From Frigidibacter oleivorans (GTDB lineage: Bacteria > Pseudomonadota > Alphaproteobacteria > Rhodobacterales > Rhodobacteraceae): a stretch of 64,000 bases of DNA. The stretch's first letter is position 1; each line of letters begins with the position of its first letter. A model generated the notes under the pieces. It worked only from the letters and a program-made list of their open reading frames with translations. It ran no database searches and was not told where the DNA came from. The stretch covers positions 62,001 through 126,000 of the forward strand of contig NZ_RJRZ01000008.1 in the NCBI RefSeq assembly GCF_003993775.1. The letters run 5' to 3'. The position numbers and the translations under genes were made by a program. Shown in pieces: positions 54,290 through 64,000 of the stretch.

Positions 54290-54412
54290 GTCTCGACCTC
54301 GGGTCTGAGGGGGGCAGGCCCCCGTGGATTTCTGGGGCAAGCCCCTGTTTGTGCAAGGTTTCGCAGGTTCCGGCCCACTGGCGCGGAGGGCGAACCCGAT
54401 GCGTGAATGAGG
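54290..54412 (-). promoter_or_regulatory. rpmF leader with two GC hairpins
   Basis: On the minus strand the leader contains GGGGCTTGCCCC and then GGGGGCCTGCCCCC, separated by 10 nt, close to the rpmF start. They could mask or present the ribosome site, or be an autoregulatory structure, but no known ribosomal-protein leader is recognised. Confidence 0.35.
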
Positions 54413-54417
54413 CCGGG

Positions 54418-54445
54418 AACATACTCGGATTCCCCGGCGGCGCAA
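54418..54445 (-). promoter_or_regulatory. Promoter of rpmF-plsX-fabH-ihfA
   Basis: Minus strand TTGCGC (54440-54445), a 16-nt spacer, and TATGTT (54418-54423). It resembles the rpsF promoter (same -35 TTGCGC and 16-nt spacing), which fits another ribosomal-protein gene. Confidence 0.5.
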
Positions 54446-54523
54446 GTCTTTTCTGGCGCCCTTCTAGCGGGGGTGGCGGGGCCTGTCCAGCAGGCTCCCG
54501 CCGGGGGCTCGTTTGCCCGCAAG

Positions 54524-55180
54524 TCATTGGCGGGGCTTGTCCCCCGGCTCCCCTTCGCCGGGTGCCGAGGGGTCCTCGCCCGCGTCGTCCTCGCCCGCGC
54601 CGTCACCGTCCGTGCCGTCGCGGCGCATCAGGTCGGCCAGCCGGGCGAAGGGGCGCAACTTCTCCTCGACGATCGGTTCGGCGCCGGGCGGGGTGGCCTG
54701 CACCGCCCCCAGTTCCGCGTTGCCGGCGCGGGGATAGGGCGGCAGAGCCAGCGCCAGCGCCTCGGCCATCACCGTGCCCGCGTCGATCACCGCCGGCAGC
54801 GGCTCGGCGCTGTCATCTTCCGGCACTTCCATCTCTTCCGCCTCGGGTTCCGGCATGTCGGCGAGGAAGCGCCGCTCGACCGGTTCCGACAGACGGGTGG
54901 TCACCGGGGTGAGGGTGACGACGCAGGGCTGCACCACCGTGGCCTGCAGCGTCGCGGTCAGGTGCCAATCGCTGCGGCCCTTGGGCGACAGCTCGCCGCG
55001 GAAGCTCAGGCGCGGGATGTCGCTGATCCCCAGTTCGGCAGCCAGCGCCGCGCGCGCCTCGGCTCCGGGCTCATGGGTGAAGCGGGTGGGCTTTCTCGCC
55101 GCAAGGTCGCTGACCCGGAAGGGCAGGGACCACGGCGTCCGGCCGGCGGGCGGGGTGGGGCGCTGGCTGCGGTCGGACAT
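54524..55180 (-). CDS. yceD: YceD/DUF177 family protein
   Basis: A 218-residue DUF177 protein, which in bacteria and chloroplasts supports 23S rRNA processing or accumulation. The mid-region PCVVTLTPVTTRLSEPVERRFLAD carries the family Cys-led strand; the second conserved element is DAGTVMAEALALALPPYPR. The C-terminal 35 residues are acidic and disordered. AAGGAG precedes the ATG. It lies just upstream of rpmF, the usual place. Confidence 0.9.
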   Translation of the reverse strand: MSDRSQRPTPPAGRTPWSLPFRVSDLAARKPTRFTHEPGAEARAALAAELGISDIPRLSFRGELSPKGRSDWHLTATLQATVVQPCVVTLTPVTTRLSEPVERRFLADMPEPEAEEMEVPEDDSAEPLPAVIDAGTVMAEALALALPPYPRAGNAELGAVQATPPGAEPIVEEKLRPFARLADLMRRDGTDGDGAGEDDAGEDPSAPGEGEPGDKPRQ

Positions 55181-55403
55181 CGGGTTCTCCTTTGGGTTGC
55201 GTGGTGGCTGTGGCGCCCCTGCCGCCGGGGGCAAGGCGGCCCCTCGGCACGGGGGCGTGACCGGGTGCCAGACCGGGGCGGGGGCGCGCAACGGCTTGAA
55301 GGCGGGGCCATGCTTGTTGTAAGCCGCTTAGGAGGCAAGAGCCGGCAAGGCAAGAGCCGCGGCGCGGGAACCCCCGTGCCCTGCGGCGGGGGCAGGAGCA
55401 GGA

Positions 55404-55883
55404 ATGATCGGCATCGGACGGATCGTGGGCAACCTCGGGGGCAGACTCGGGCTCGTCCTGGCGGTCGCTGGCATGTCGCTGACGCTGTCGGCCTGCGCCT
55501 CGGTCTATCGCAATCATGGCTATGTGCCTTCGGACGATCAGCTGGCGCTGCTGGAAGTCGGCCGCGACACGCGCGACACGGTGGGCGATTTCGTCGGCCG
55601 CCCCGCCTCGTCCGGCGTGCTGGCGGAAGGCGGCTGGTACTATGTCGGCAGCCGCTGGCGGGAATCGGGCTGGCGCAAGCCCGAGGAGATTTCCCGCGAG
55701 GTGGTGGCGATCACCTTCGCCGAGGACGGCACCGTCGCGAATATCGAGCGCTTCGGGCTGGAGCGCGGGCAGGTGGTGCCGCTGTCGCGCCGCGTGACCG
55801 ACAGCAATATCCGCGGTGTCACCTTCCTCGGCCAGCTGCTGAGCAGCGTGGGCAACGTCCGGGCCGACGACTTCATCCAGTAA
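55404..55883 (+). CDS. bamE: Outer-membrane assembly factor BamE
   Basis: A 159-residue lipoprotein, part of the BAM complex that inserts outer-membrane beta-barrels. Its signal ends in LSAC (lipidated Cys31). The SmpA/OmlA fold covers about 40-125 with HGYVPSDDQLALLEVGRDTR, GDFVGRPASSG and GWYYVGSRW. GCAGGAGCAGGA gives the ribosome site. It diverges from yceD, a neighbourhood seen widely in relatives. Confidence 0.93.
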   Translation: MIGIGRIVGNLGGRLGLVLAVAGMSLTLSACASVYRNHGYVPSDDQLALLEVGRDTRDTVGDFVGRPASSGVLAEGGWYYVGSRWRESGWRKPEEISREVVAITFAEDGTVANIERFGLERGQVVPLSRRVTDSNIRGVTFLGQLLSSVGNVRADDFIQ

Positions 55884-55900
55884 GGAAGCCCGGCGGGGAA

Positions 55901-55954
55901 GGGGGCGCTGCCCCCCGGCCGCCGGTGCAGCCGCCCCCCGGGATGGTCGGATCG
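55901..55954 (+). repeat. 3'-end element, copy G (degenerate)
   Basis: 17 nt after the bamE stop. Hairpin 1 GGGGGC/GCCCCC is intact; the second has only a 4-bp CGGC/GCCG; the tail CCCCCCGGGATGGTCGG diverges from the ATATTTG consensus. Confidence 0.6.
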
Positions 55955-55972
55955 GCGGCGGGGGGCCTTTGG

Positions 55973-56395
55973 CTATTCGGCCGCCGCCTTGCCCTCCGCC
56001 TCGGGCTCGAACTCCAGCGCCACGCCGTTGATGCAATAGCGCAGGCCGCCCGCGTCGCGCGGCCCGTCGGGGAAGACATGCCCCAGATGCGCGCCGCAGT
56101 TGGAACAGGTGACCTCGACCCGGCGCATGCCGTGGCTCAGATCCTCGTGCTCGTCCACCGCCTTGGCATCGGCGGGCGCGGTGAACGAGGGCCAGCCGCA
56201 GCCCGAGTCGTATTTCGTGTCCTTGGTGAACAGCTTCTGGCCGCAGCAGACGCAGTGGAACACCCCGGCCCCGGGGGCGAAGCCCGGATGGCTGAACGGG
56301 CGTTCGGTCGCGGCCTGCCGCGTCACCCGGAAGGTGAGCTCGTCGCCCAGTTCCTCGCGCCATTCCGCGTCGGTCTTTTCGATCTTCGGCGCCAT
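55973..56395 (-). CDS. msrB: Peptide-methionine (R)-S-oxide reductase
   Basis: A 140-residue MsrB that repairs R-methionine sulfoxide. The catalytic Cys121 is in LRYCING, zinc ligands are Cys48/Cys51 and Cys97/Cys100, and Cys66 (SGCGWPSF) is a likely resolving residue. The [16 protein letters not shown] start is typical. A fully zinc-binding cytosolic form; no MsrA fusion. It diverges from olsB. Confidence 0.96.
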   Translation of the reverse strand: MAPKIEKTDAEWREELGDELTFRVTRQAATERPFSHPGFAPGAGVFHCVCCGQKLFTKDTKYDSGCGWPSFTAPADAKAVDEHEDLSHGMRRVEVTCSNCGAHLGHVFPDGPRDAGGLRYCINGVALEFEPEAEGKAAAE

Positions 56396-56531
56396 GTCGG
56401 CTGCTCCTTTCCGTGCTGAGGGGGCCGGCATCCGTCGTGATCCGGTCACATCTGGTGTATATAGGAGCGCGACCACATATCCACAGGTGCCCGCCGGGGA
56501 TGGCGCGGCCTTGCAGGCGGAAGGAAAGGTC

Positions 56532-57296
56532 ATGCTGTCGCTGCGCCGGGGCCGCTATCAGGCCCGCTTTGCCGAAACCGCGGCCGACCTCGCCGCAGCA
56601 CAGGGGCTGCGCTGGCTGGCCTTCCGCGCCAATCGCGGGCTCGATGCCGCGGCGGAGGGTCAGGCGGGGCTCGACCTCGACAGTTTCGACCCGGCCTGCC
56701 GGCATGTGCTGGTGGAAGAGACTCGGACGGGCACGCTGGTCTGCTGCTTTCGCCTGTTGCCGCTGGCGCGCGGGGGCGAGATCGGGCGCAGCTATTCGGC
56801 GCAGTATTACGAACTGTCGGCGCTCGAATCCTTCGACGGGCCGATGGTCGAGATGGGGCGCTTCTGCATCCATCCCGACTGGCACGACCCAGACATCCTG
56901 CGCGTCGCCTGGGGCGCGATGACCCGCTTCGTCGACGACGAGGGGGTGGAGATGCTGTTCGGCTGTTCCAGCTTCATGGGCACGGATACAGAGGCCTATC
57001 TGGATGCCTTCGCGATGCTGAAGGACCGCCATCTTGCGCCCAAACGCTGGCTGCCCCGCGTGAAGGCGCCGAACGTCTTCCGCTTCGCGCAGCGGCTGAA
57101 GCTGCGCAAGCCCGATGCCAAGCGGGCGATGCTGGGGATGCCGCCGCTCTTGCGGACCTATCTGCTGATGGGGGGCTGGGTCAGCGACCATGCGGTGGTC
57201 GACCGCGACCTGAACACGCTGCATGTCTTCACCGGGCTGGAAATCCGCGCGATCCCGCCTTCGCGCGCGCGGCTCTTGCGCGGCGTCGCCGGCTAG
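56532..57296 (+). CDS. olsB: Ornithine-acyl[ACP] N-acyltransferase
   Basis: A 254-residue GNAT-type enzyme making lyso-ornithine lipid, the first step to phosphate-free ornithine lipids. The family region begins [20 protein letters not shown] and includes [33 protein letters not shown], and [11 protein letters not shown]. The start MLSLRRG follows AAGGAAAGG; a longer frame lies in the msrB antisense. olsA, its usual companion, is not adjacent. No Pho box is visible upstream. Confidence 0.92.
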   Translation: MLSLRRGRYQARFAETAADLAAAQGLRWLAFRANRGLDAAAEGQAGLDLDSFDPACRHVLVEETRTGTLVCCFRLLPLARGGEIGRSYSAQYYELSALESFDGPMVEMGRFCIHPDWHDPDILRVAWGAMTRFVDDEGVEMLFGCSSFMGTDTEAYLDAFAMLKDRHLAPKRWLPRVKAPNVFRFAQRLKLRKPDAKRAMLGMPPLLRTYLLMGGWVSDHAVVDRDLNTLHVFTGLEIRAIPPSRARLLRGVAG

Positions 57297-57358
57297 TCGC
57301 CGCCGCCGGCCAATGCGGCGTTGCGGCGGCGGCGGCGGAATGCCACTCTCCCCCGAAC

Positions 57359-57405
57359 TGGACTTCTCGGGGCGGGGCGGCTACAAACGCGCCGTTAGCG
57401 CTAAC
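57359..57405 (+). promoter_or_regulatory. zwf promoter with LacI-type operator
   Basis: TGGACT (57359-57364), a 17-nt spacer and TACAAA (57382-57387) predict transcription from about 57394. The perfect 12-bp palindrome GTTAGCGCTAAC (57394-57405) sits on that start point, a classic repressor position. A near copy borders edd-eda at 63987-63998. The central CG in a T/A-flanked palindrome is the form of LacI-family operators; the regulator is not in the window. Confidence 0.65.
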
Positions 57406-57480
57406 CGACGGGTGGAGCAGCCGATGCGGGATGCGGGGATGACGGCAGGGACGGGGTCCTTGACAGCGATGGGGGCTCAG

Positions 57481-58938
57481 ATGGTGTCGCGCGTGATTCC
57501 GGTCGACCGGTTCGACCTTGTGATCTTCGGCGGGACCGGCGATCTGGCGCGGCGCAAGATCTTTCCCGGGCTCTACCGGCGCTTTCTCGCCGGGCAGATC
57601 CCGGCCGAGGCGCGGATCATCGGCGCCGCCCGGTCGGATCTGGACGACGCGTCCTTCCGCCAGTCGGTGGCCGAGGCCATCGACGAATTCGTCGGCCCCG
57701 CCAAGCGGGATGCCGCCGCCATCCAGGGCTTTCTCGAACGCATCCGCTATGTCGCGGTCGATGCGCGGGGCGAGGAGGGCTGGGCGCAGCTTGCCACGAT
57801 GGTGCGCCCGGATGTGGTCAGCGCCTTCTACATGTCGGTGGCGCCCGCGCTGTTCGGCGACCTGGCCGAGCGGCTGAAGCTGCACGGCATCGCCCGCGCC
57901 GACAGCCGGATCGTGGTGGAAAAGCCCTTCGGCCGCGATCTCGACTCGGCCAGGGCGCTGAACGCAACGCTCGCCGCGCATTTCGACGAACGCCAGATCT
58001 ACCGCATCGACCACTACCTCGGGAAAGAGACGGTACAGAACCTGATGGCGGTGCGCTTCGCCAACATCCTGTTCGAGCCGCTGTGGAACGCGCAATACGT
58101 CGATCACGTGCAGATCACTGTGGCCGAGACGGTGGGCGTGGGCGGGCGCGGCAGCTATTATGACAGGTCGGGCGCCATGCGGGACATGGTGCAGAACCAC
58201 CTGATGCAGCTTCTGTGCCTGATCGCGATGGAGGCGCCCTATCACTTCGATCCCGACGCGGTGCGGGACGAGAAGCTGAAGGTGATCCGCGCGCTGCAAC
58301 CCGTGGGCCCCGACGACATCGTGCGCGGGCAGTACCGGGCGCGGGGCGGCGAGCCCGGCTATCTGGACGATGCCGAAAACCCCGCCAGCCGCACCGAAAG
58401 CTATATCGCGCTGAAGGTGCATGTCGCCAACTGGCGCTGGAAGGGCACGCCCTTCTACCTGCGCACCGGCAAGCGGCTGCGGGCGCGGACATCGGAAATC
58501 GCCATCACCTTCAAGGAACCGCCGCATTCGATCTTCGACGAGGCGGGCGGCGACTGGCGCGAGAACGTGCTGGTGATCCGGCTGCAGCCGAACGAGGGCA
58601 TGAACCTGCGGGTGATGATCAAGGAACCGGGGCCGGGCGGCATGCGTCTGGTGCAGGTGCCGCTCGACATGTCCTTCGCCGAGGCATTGGGCGAGGACGG
58701 GGCCGACATTCCCGATGCCTATGAACGGCTGATCATGGACGTGATCCGCGGCAACCAGACCCTGTTCATGCGCGGCGACGAGGTCGAGGCCGCCTGGGCC
58801 TGGACCGACCCGGTGATCGCCGGATGGGAGGCGCGGGGCGACCGGCCGCAGGGTTACGATCCCGGCTCCTCGGGGCCGGAGGACGCGCTGATGCTGATCC
58901 ACCGGGACGGGCGGCGCTGGCGGGAGATACAGGAATGA
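57481..58938 (+). CDS. zwf: Glucose-6-phosphate dehydrogenase
   Basis: A 485-residue enzyme oxidising glucose-6-phosphate to 6-phosphogluconolactone with NAD(P)+. FGGTGDLARRK (16-26) binds the nucleotide, and RIDHYLGKE holds the catalytic Asp177-His178. The start MVSRVIPVDRF is the family start, although an in-frame ATG at 57424 with GGAG at 57414-57417 would add 19 residues and is the better-supplied site. It leads an operon with pgl (4-nt overlap) and pgi. Confidence 0.95.
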   Translation: MVSRVIPVDRFDLVIFGGTGDLARRKIFPGLYRRFLAGQIPAEARIIGAARSDLDDASFRQSVAEAIDEFVGPAKRDAAAIQGFLERIRYVAVDARGEEGWAQLATMVRPDVVSAFYMSVAPALFGDLAERLKLHGIARADSRIVVEKPFGRDLDSARALNATLAAHFDERQIYRIDHYLGKETVQNLMAVRFANILFEPLWNAQYVDHVQITVAETVGVGGRGSYYDRSGAMRDMVQNHLMQLLCLIAMEAPYHFDPDAVRDEKLKVIRALQPVGPDDIVRGQYRARGGEPGYLDDAENPASRTESYIALKVHVANWRWKGTPFYLRTGKRLRARTSEIAITFKEPPHSIFDEAGGDWRENVLVIRLQPNEGMNLRVMIKEPGPGGMRLVQVPLDMSFAEALGEDGADIPDAYERLIMDVIRGNQTLFMRGDEVEAAWAWTDPVIAGWEARGDRPQGYDPGSSGPEDALMLIHRDGRRWREIQE

Positions 58939-59606
58939 AATTCGTCGAATACCCCGATCGCGAGGCGCTTTACATGGGGCTGGCCGACCGGCTGTCCTCG
59001 GAACTGGGCGAGACGCTGCGGCTGGAGGGGCGCGCGAGCCTCTGCGTGCCGGGCGGCAGCACGCCGGGGCCGGTTTTCGACCTCCTGTCGGCCTCGCGGC
59101 TCGACTGGGACAAGGTGACGGTGTTCCTGAACGACGAACGCTGGGTGCCGGAAAGCTCGGAACGGTCCAACGGGCGGCTGCTGAGGAACCGGCTGCTGGT
59201 GGAACGCGCGGCGGCGGCGACGGTGCTGCCGCTCTATGCCGATACGCCCGAACCCGAGGCCGCGATCCCCGACCTCGCCGCGGCGGTCGAGGCGCAACTG
59301 CCGATCTCGGTGCTTCTGCTGGGCATGGGCGCGGACATGCATACCGCCTCGCTGTTCCCCGGCGCGGATCGTCTGGCCGAGGCGCTGGCGCCCGATGCGC
59401 CGGTGCTGGTGCCGATGCGGGCGCCGGGGGCCGAGGAAGCGCGGGTGACGCTGTCGGCACGGGTGCTGTCGGCGGCGCTGCGCATCCATGTGCTGATCAC
59501 CGGCGAGGACAAGCGCGCCGCGCTGGAAGAGGCGCGCGGCCTGCCGCCCGAGACGGCGCCGATCCGCGCGCTGCTGTCCGACGCCACGGTGCATTGGGCC
59601 GCCTGA
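58935..59606 (+). CDS. pgl: 6-phosphogluconolactonase
   Basis: A 223-residue DevB-type lactonase forming 6-phosphogluconate. It has CVPGGSTPGPVFDLL, VFLNDERWVPESSERSN and LLLGMGADMHTASLFPG, the family markers. It overlaps zwf as ATGA and ends 45 nt before pgi. Family members of this type are 220-260 residues. Confidence 0.95.
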   Translation: MKFVEYPDREALYMGLADRLSSELGETLRLEGRASLCVPGGSTPGPVFDLLSASRLDWDKVTVFLNDERWVPESSERSNGRLLRNRLLVERAAAATVLPLYADTPEPEAAIPDLAAAVEAQLPISVLLLGMGADMHTASLFPGADRLAEALAPDAPVLVPMRAPGAEEARVTLSARVLSAALRIHVLITGEDKRAALEEARGLPPETAPIRALLSDATVHWAA

Positions 59607-59651
59607 TCCCGTCCGAACCCCTTCCGCCCCCTTCAGCCGCGAGACCCGACG

Positions 59652-61283
<1,632 letters not shown>

Positions 61284-61291
61284 GGGCGGGC

Positions 61292-61362
61292 GAGGGGGCG
61301 CTGCCCCCTCTTGGCCGTGCCGGCCAATTCACCCCCGGGATATTTGGGTCAGCCGCAGGGGC
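61292..61362 (+). repeat. 3'-end two-hairpin element, copy H
   Basis: 8 nt after the pgi stop, plus orientation. Hairpin 1 GAGGGGGC-GCT-GCCCCCTC, hairpin 2 TTGGCC-GTGCC-GGCCAA, then TTCACCCCCGGGATATTTGG and TCAGCCGCAGGGG as in copy C. The best-preserved copy; it separates the converging pgi and eda genes. Confidence 0.88.
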
Positions 61363-61372
61363 CGCCCGGCGC

Positions 61373-62014
61373 TCAGCCGCGCAGGGCCGCCGCCTCGCGC
61401 GCCAGCGCCTCGACCGCGGACCAGTTGCCCGCCGCCATCTCGGCCCTGGGCGCGACCCAGCTGCCGCCCACGCAGATCACGTTCGGCAGCGACAGGTAAT
61501 CGCGGGCGTTCTTCAGGCTGACGCCGCCGGTGGGGCAGAAGGCCGCCTGCGGCAGCGGGCCGTAAAGCGCCTTCAGCGCCGCGGCGCCGCCGACATTTTC
61601 GGCGGGGAAGAACTTCATCGCGGTATAGCCCGCCTCCAGCAGCGTCATCACCTCGGTCGCGGTGGCGACGCCGGCCAGCAGCGGCAGGCCTTCATCCTCG
61701 CAGGCGGCGATCAGCGCGGGGGTGGCGCCGGGTGAGACGCCGAAGGTGGCGCCCGCGGCCTTCGCGGCCTTCACATCCGCGGACGTCAGCAGCGTGCCCG
61801 CCCCGACCTGCCCGCCTTCGACCGCCGCCATCGCCCGGATCGCGTCGAGCGCGACCGGCGTGCGCAGCGTCACCTCCAGCGCGGGCAGCCCGCCCGCCAC
61901 CATGGCGCGCGCCAGCGGTTCGGCATGGGCGAGATCCTCGATCACCAGCACCGGGACGACGGGGGCGAGGGCACAGATGCGGCGGGCCTCGGCGCTTTGT
62001 TCGGCGGGGGTCAT
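61373..62014 (-). CDS. eda: 2-dehydro-3-deoxy-phosphogluconate aldolase
   Basis: A 213-residue class I aldolase that splits KDPG to pyruvate and glyceraldehyde-3-phosphate. The Schiff-base Lys134 is in [10 protein letters not shown], with Glu47 in LEVTLRTP as general base; GAGTLLT and [12 protein letters not shown] are also typical. AAGGAG lies before the ATG. It is 28 nt after edd and converges on pgi. Confidence 0.96.
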   Translation of the reverse strand: MTPAEQSAEARRICALAPVVPVLVIEDLAHAEPLARAMVAGGLPALEVTLRTPVALDAIRAMAAVEGGQVGAGTLLTSADVKAAKAAGATFGVSPGATPALIAACEDEGLPLLAGVATATEVMTLLEAGYTAMKFFPAENVGGAAALKALYGPLPQAAFCPTGGVSLKNARDYLSLPNVICVGGSWVAPRAEMAAGNWSAVEALAREAAALRG

Positions 62015-62042
62015 GGGCAAGTCTCCTTCAGGATGGCGGCGA

Positions 62043-63848
62043 TCAGACGACGACCGCCGCGCCTTCGGTGGCGGGGCCGACGGTGCGGCGGAAGGCCTCG
62101 AACAATTCGCGGCCGATGCCGTGGCGGTTGGCGGAGAGGTCGGCGGTGACCGGCACACGGGTGTCGAACCCCGGTTCCAGCACCTCCAGACGTCCCGCCA
62201 CCGCGTCGAGCCGCATCCGGTCGCCGTCCTGCAGCCGGGCGAGCGGGCCGCCCGCCGCCGCCTCGGGGCTGACATGGATCGCGGCGGGAACCTTGCCGCT
62301 GGCGCCCGACATGCGGCCGTCGGTGACCAGCGCCACCCGCAGGCCCCGATCCTGCAGCACCGCCAGCGTCGGTGTCAGCGAATGCAGTTCCGGCATGCCG
62401 TTGGCCTGCGGCCCCTGGAAGCGGACCACGACGATGGTGTCCTCGGTGAACTCGCCGCGCTTGAAGGCGGCCTTGACCTCTTCCTGATCGGCGAAGACGC
62501 GGGCCTTCGCCTCGATCACATGGCGTTCGGGCGCCACGGCCGAGATCTTGATGACCCCCCGGCCCAGATTGCCGGACAGCTGCCGCAGGCCGCCGGTCTT
62601 CTGGAACGGGTCCGTGGCGGGGCGCAGGATCTTGTCGTTCTGCGTGGCCGCGGGCCCGTCTTCCCAGACCAGATGGCCGTCGCGCAGCTTCGGCTCGGCG
62701 GTATAGCGCGACAGCCCGTCGCCTGCGATCGTCACCACGTCGTCATGCAGCAGCCCCGCCTCCAGCAGCTCGCCGATCATGTATTGCAGGCCCCCGGCGG
62801 CGTGGAAGTGGTTCACATCGGCCAGACCGTTGGGATAGACCTTGGCCATCAGCGGCACCACCTGCGAGACGGCGTCGAAATCCTCGATGTCCAGAAGGAT
62901 GCCCGCCGCCCGCGCCATCGCCGGCATGTGCAGCACGAGGTTGGTGGACCCGCCGGTGGCCATCAGCCCGACCAGCCCGTTGACGAAGGCGCGTTCGTCC
63001 AGCACCCGGCCGGCGGGGCGGTAGTCGTTGCCAAGCGCGGTGATCTGCGCCGCCCGTTCCACCCCGGCCACGGTCAGCGCGTCGCGCAGCGGCGTGTTGG
63101 GGTTGACGAAGCTTGCCCCCGGCAGGTGCAGGCCCATGAACTCCATCAGCATCTGGTTGGTGTTGGCGGTGCCGTAGAAGGTGCAGGTGCCCGGGCCGTG
63201 ATAGCTGGCCATTTCCGACCGCATCAGTTCGTCGCGGCCGACCTCGCCCGTCGCGAACTTCTGCCGGACCTTGGCCTTTTCGTCATTGGGCAGGCCCGAG
63301 GTCATCGGCCCCGCCGGCAGGAACACCGCAGGGATATGGCCGAAGGTGGCGGCGGCGATGATCAGGCCGGGTACAATCTTGTCGCAGACGCCGAGGAAAA
63401 GCGCCGCGTCATAGGTGTTGTGGCTGAGAGAGACGCCCGCCGCGAGCGCGATCACGTCGCGCGAGAACAGCGACAGTTCCATCCCCGTCTGTCCCTGGGT
63501 GACGCCGTCGCACATCGCGGGCACCCCCCCCGCCACCTGCGCGGTCGCGCCCGCGGCCCGGGCGGCGGCGCGGATCAGGTCGGGGAAGCGTTCATAGGGC
63601 TGATGCGCCGACAGCATGTCGTTATAGGCGGTGACGATGCCGATATTGGGCAGCCGGCCCTCGGCCAGTGCCGCCTTGTCCTCACCCATCGCGGCATAGG
63701 CATGGGCCTGGTTGCCGCAGGCGAGGTGGCCCCGGGCGGGGCCGGCCTCGGCGGCGCGGCCCATGCGGTCGAGATAGGCGGCGCGGCTGGCGGCGGAACG
63801 AACGCGGATCCGGTCGGTGACGGCGGCGATGGCGGGGTGAATCGGCAT
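62043..63848 (-). CDS. edd: Phosphogluconate dehydratase
   Basis: A 601-residue IlvD/Edd-family Fe-S dehydratase turning 6-phosphogluconate into KDPG. The Cys-containing cluster-region blocks [28 protein letters not shown] and [11 protein letters not shown] are present, as are NYRPAGR-type and [17 protein letters not shown] motifs. It heads edd-eda; its start ATG ends at 63848. An operator-like palindrome lies 139 bp upstream. Confidence 0.96.
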   Translation of the reverse strand: MPIHPAIAAVTDRIRVRSAASRAAYLDRMGRAAEAGPARGHLACGNQAHAYAAMGEDKAALAEGRLPNIGIVTAYNDMLSAHQPYERFPDLIRAAARAAGATAQVAGGVPAMCDGVTQGQTGMELSLFSRDVIALAAGVSLSHNTYDAALFLGVCDKIVPGLIIAAATFGHIPAVFLPAGPMTSGLPNDEKAKVRQKFATGEVGRDELMRSEMASYHGPGTCTFYGTANTNQMLMEFMGLHLPGASFVNPNTPLRDALTVAGVERAAQITALGNDYRPAGRVLDERAFVNGLVGLMATGGSTNLVLHMPAMARAAGILLDIEDFDAVSQVVPLMAKVYPNGLADVNHFHAAGGLQYMIGELLEAGLLHDDVVTIAGDGLSRYTAEPKLRDGHLVWEDGPAATQNDKILRPATDPFQKTGGLRQLSGNLGRGVIKISAVAPERHVIEAKARVFADQEEVKAAFKRGEFTEDTIVVVRFQGPQANGMPELHSLTPTLAVLQDRGLRVALVTDGRMSGASGKVPAAIHVSPEAAAGGPLARLQDGDRMRLDAVAGRLEVLEPGFDTRVPVTADLSANRHGIGRELFEAFRRTVGPATEGAAVVV

Positions 63849-63986
63849 CTGGCATCCTTGCGGTCAGGACGGCGCGTCAGGCGGGCGGCGCCGTGCGAGG
63901 CTGGGGTCGGACCCCGCGTCGCGGGGCCGTCGCGGCCGGCACAGGGCCCGGGGGCAGCGCCGGACTGTCGCGTCCGGCTCTACACC

Positions 63987-63998
63987 GATAGCGCTAAC
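63987..63998. promoter_or_regulatory. LacI-type operator upstream of edd-eda
   Basis: GATAGCGCTAAC matches the zwf operator GTTAGCGCTAAC in 11 of 12 positions and keeps the TAGCGCTA core. On the minus strand it precedes edd; the leader between holds a GCCCCGCG/CGCGGGG hairpin. The window ends 2 bases further, so any other gene sharing the site is out of view. Confidence 0.65.
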
Positions 63999-64000
63999 AG

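Noticed and set aside
57460-57465. Perfect TTGACA inside the zwf leader
   Set aside because: There is no -10 at 16-18 nt, and it lies beyond the better promoter and the operator, so it is probably chance.

Overview
The window is a GC-rich (about two-thirds G+C) stretch of chromosome from an alphaproteobacterium, most likely a member of the Rhodobacteraceae/Paracoccaceae (Rhodobacter/Paracoccus-like). Pointers are a LexA with the alphaproteobacterial GTTC-N7-GTTC operator, a DksA with only one zinc-finger cysteine, DUF6456 and DUF6477 proteins, the yceD-rpmF-plsX-fabH-ihfA-merR order, a b561-YceI fusion, and a full Entner-Doudoroff (ED) gene set. Coding density is high. I see no insertion sequence, prophage, CRISPR array or rRNA; it reads as ordinary core chromosome.

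Layout. 1-7.2 kb: 3'-truncated yejA-type peptide-binding protein, a candidate small RNA gene, bdhA plus a patatin-like hydrolase, a DUF502 membrane protein, psuK-psuG (pseudouridine catabolism) and a Hint-domain protein. 7.3-13.2 kb: tRNA-Leu(UAG) running into tig, an HD hydrolase, the rpsF-rpsR-rplI operon, and yceI facing a cytochrome b561-YceI fusion. 13.4-18.5 kb: fabD, fabG and acpP, with a DUF2726 gene inserted on the other strand, then the divergent DUF6477/DUF6456 pair. 18.6-25.5 kb: lexA, and trpC-moaC-moeA, then glgC-glgX. 25.6-34.8 kb: the pqi operon (split PqiA, PqiB, PqiC), a divergent RND efflux pair, and a small exported Thr-tailed protein. 35-50 kb: rnd, sufE, penicillin-acylase-like protein, a 3-hydroxyisobutyrate dehydrogenase-family enzyme, MoxR ATPase, dksA, FAD monooxygenase, xthA-nudix, CNNM/CorC-type protein, erpA, dgt, and a dCTP deaminase of double length. 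50.2-56.4 kb: tRNA-Pro(GGG), merR, ihfA, fabH, plsX, rpmF, yceD, bamE and msrB. 56.5-64 kb: olsB, then zwf-pgl-pgi facing eda-edd.

The last 6.5 kb form one metabolic unit: zwf, pgl and pgi make 6-phosphogluconate from hexose phosphates, and edd plus eda split it to pyruvate and glyceraldehyde-3-phosphate. The two operons converge and are bordered by near-identical palindromes (GTTAGCGCTAAC and GATAGCGCTAAC), the form expected of LacI-family operators, which suggests one regulator controls both.

The most interesting non-coding signals are (1) a family of at least eight 3'-end elements of about 55-75 bp, always oriented with the gene they follow, whose second hairpin changes sequence between copies while keeping its pairing; (2) a self-contained candidate sRNA of about 75 nt between yejA and bdhA, with a promoter, a 5' hairpin and an intrinsic terminator; (3) the LexA box overlapping the lexA promoter; and (4) the twin palindromes around the ED genes.
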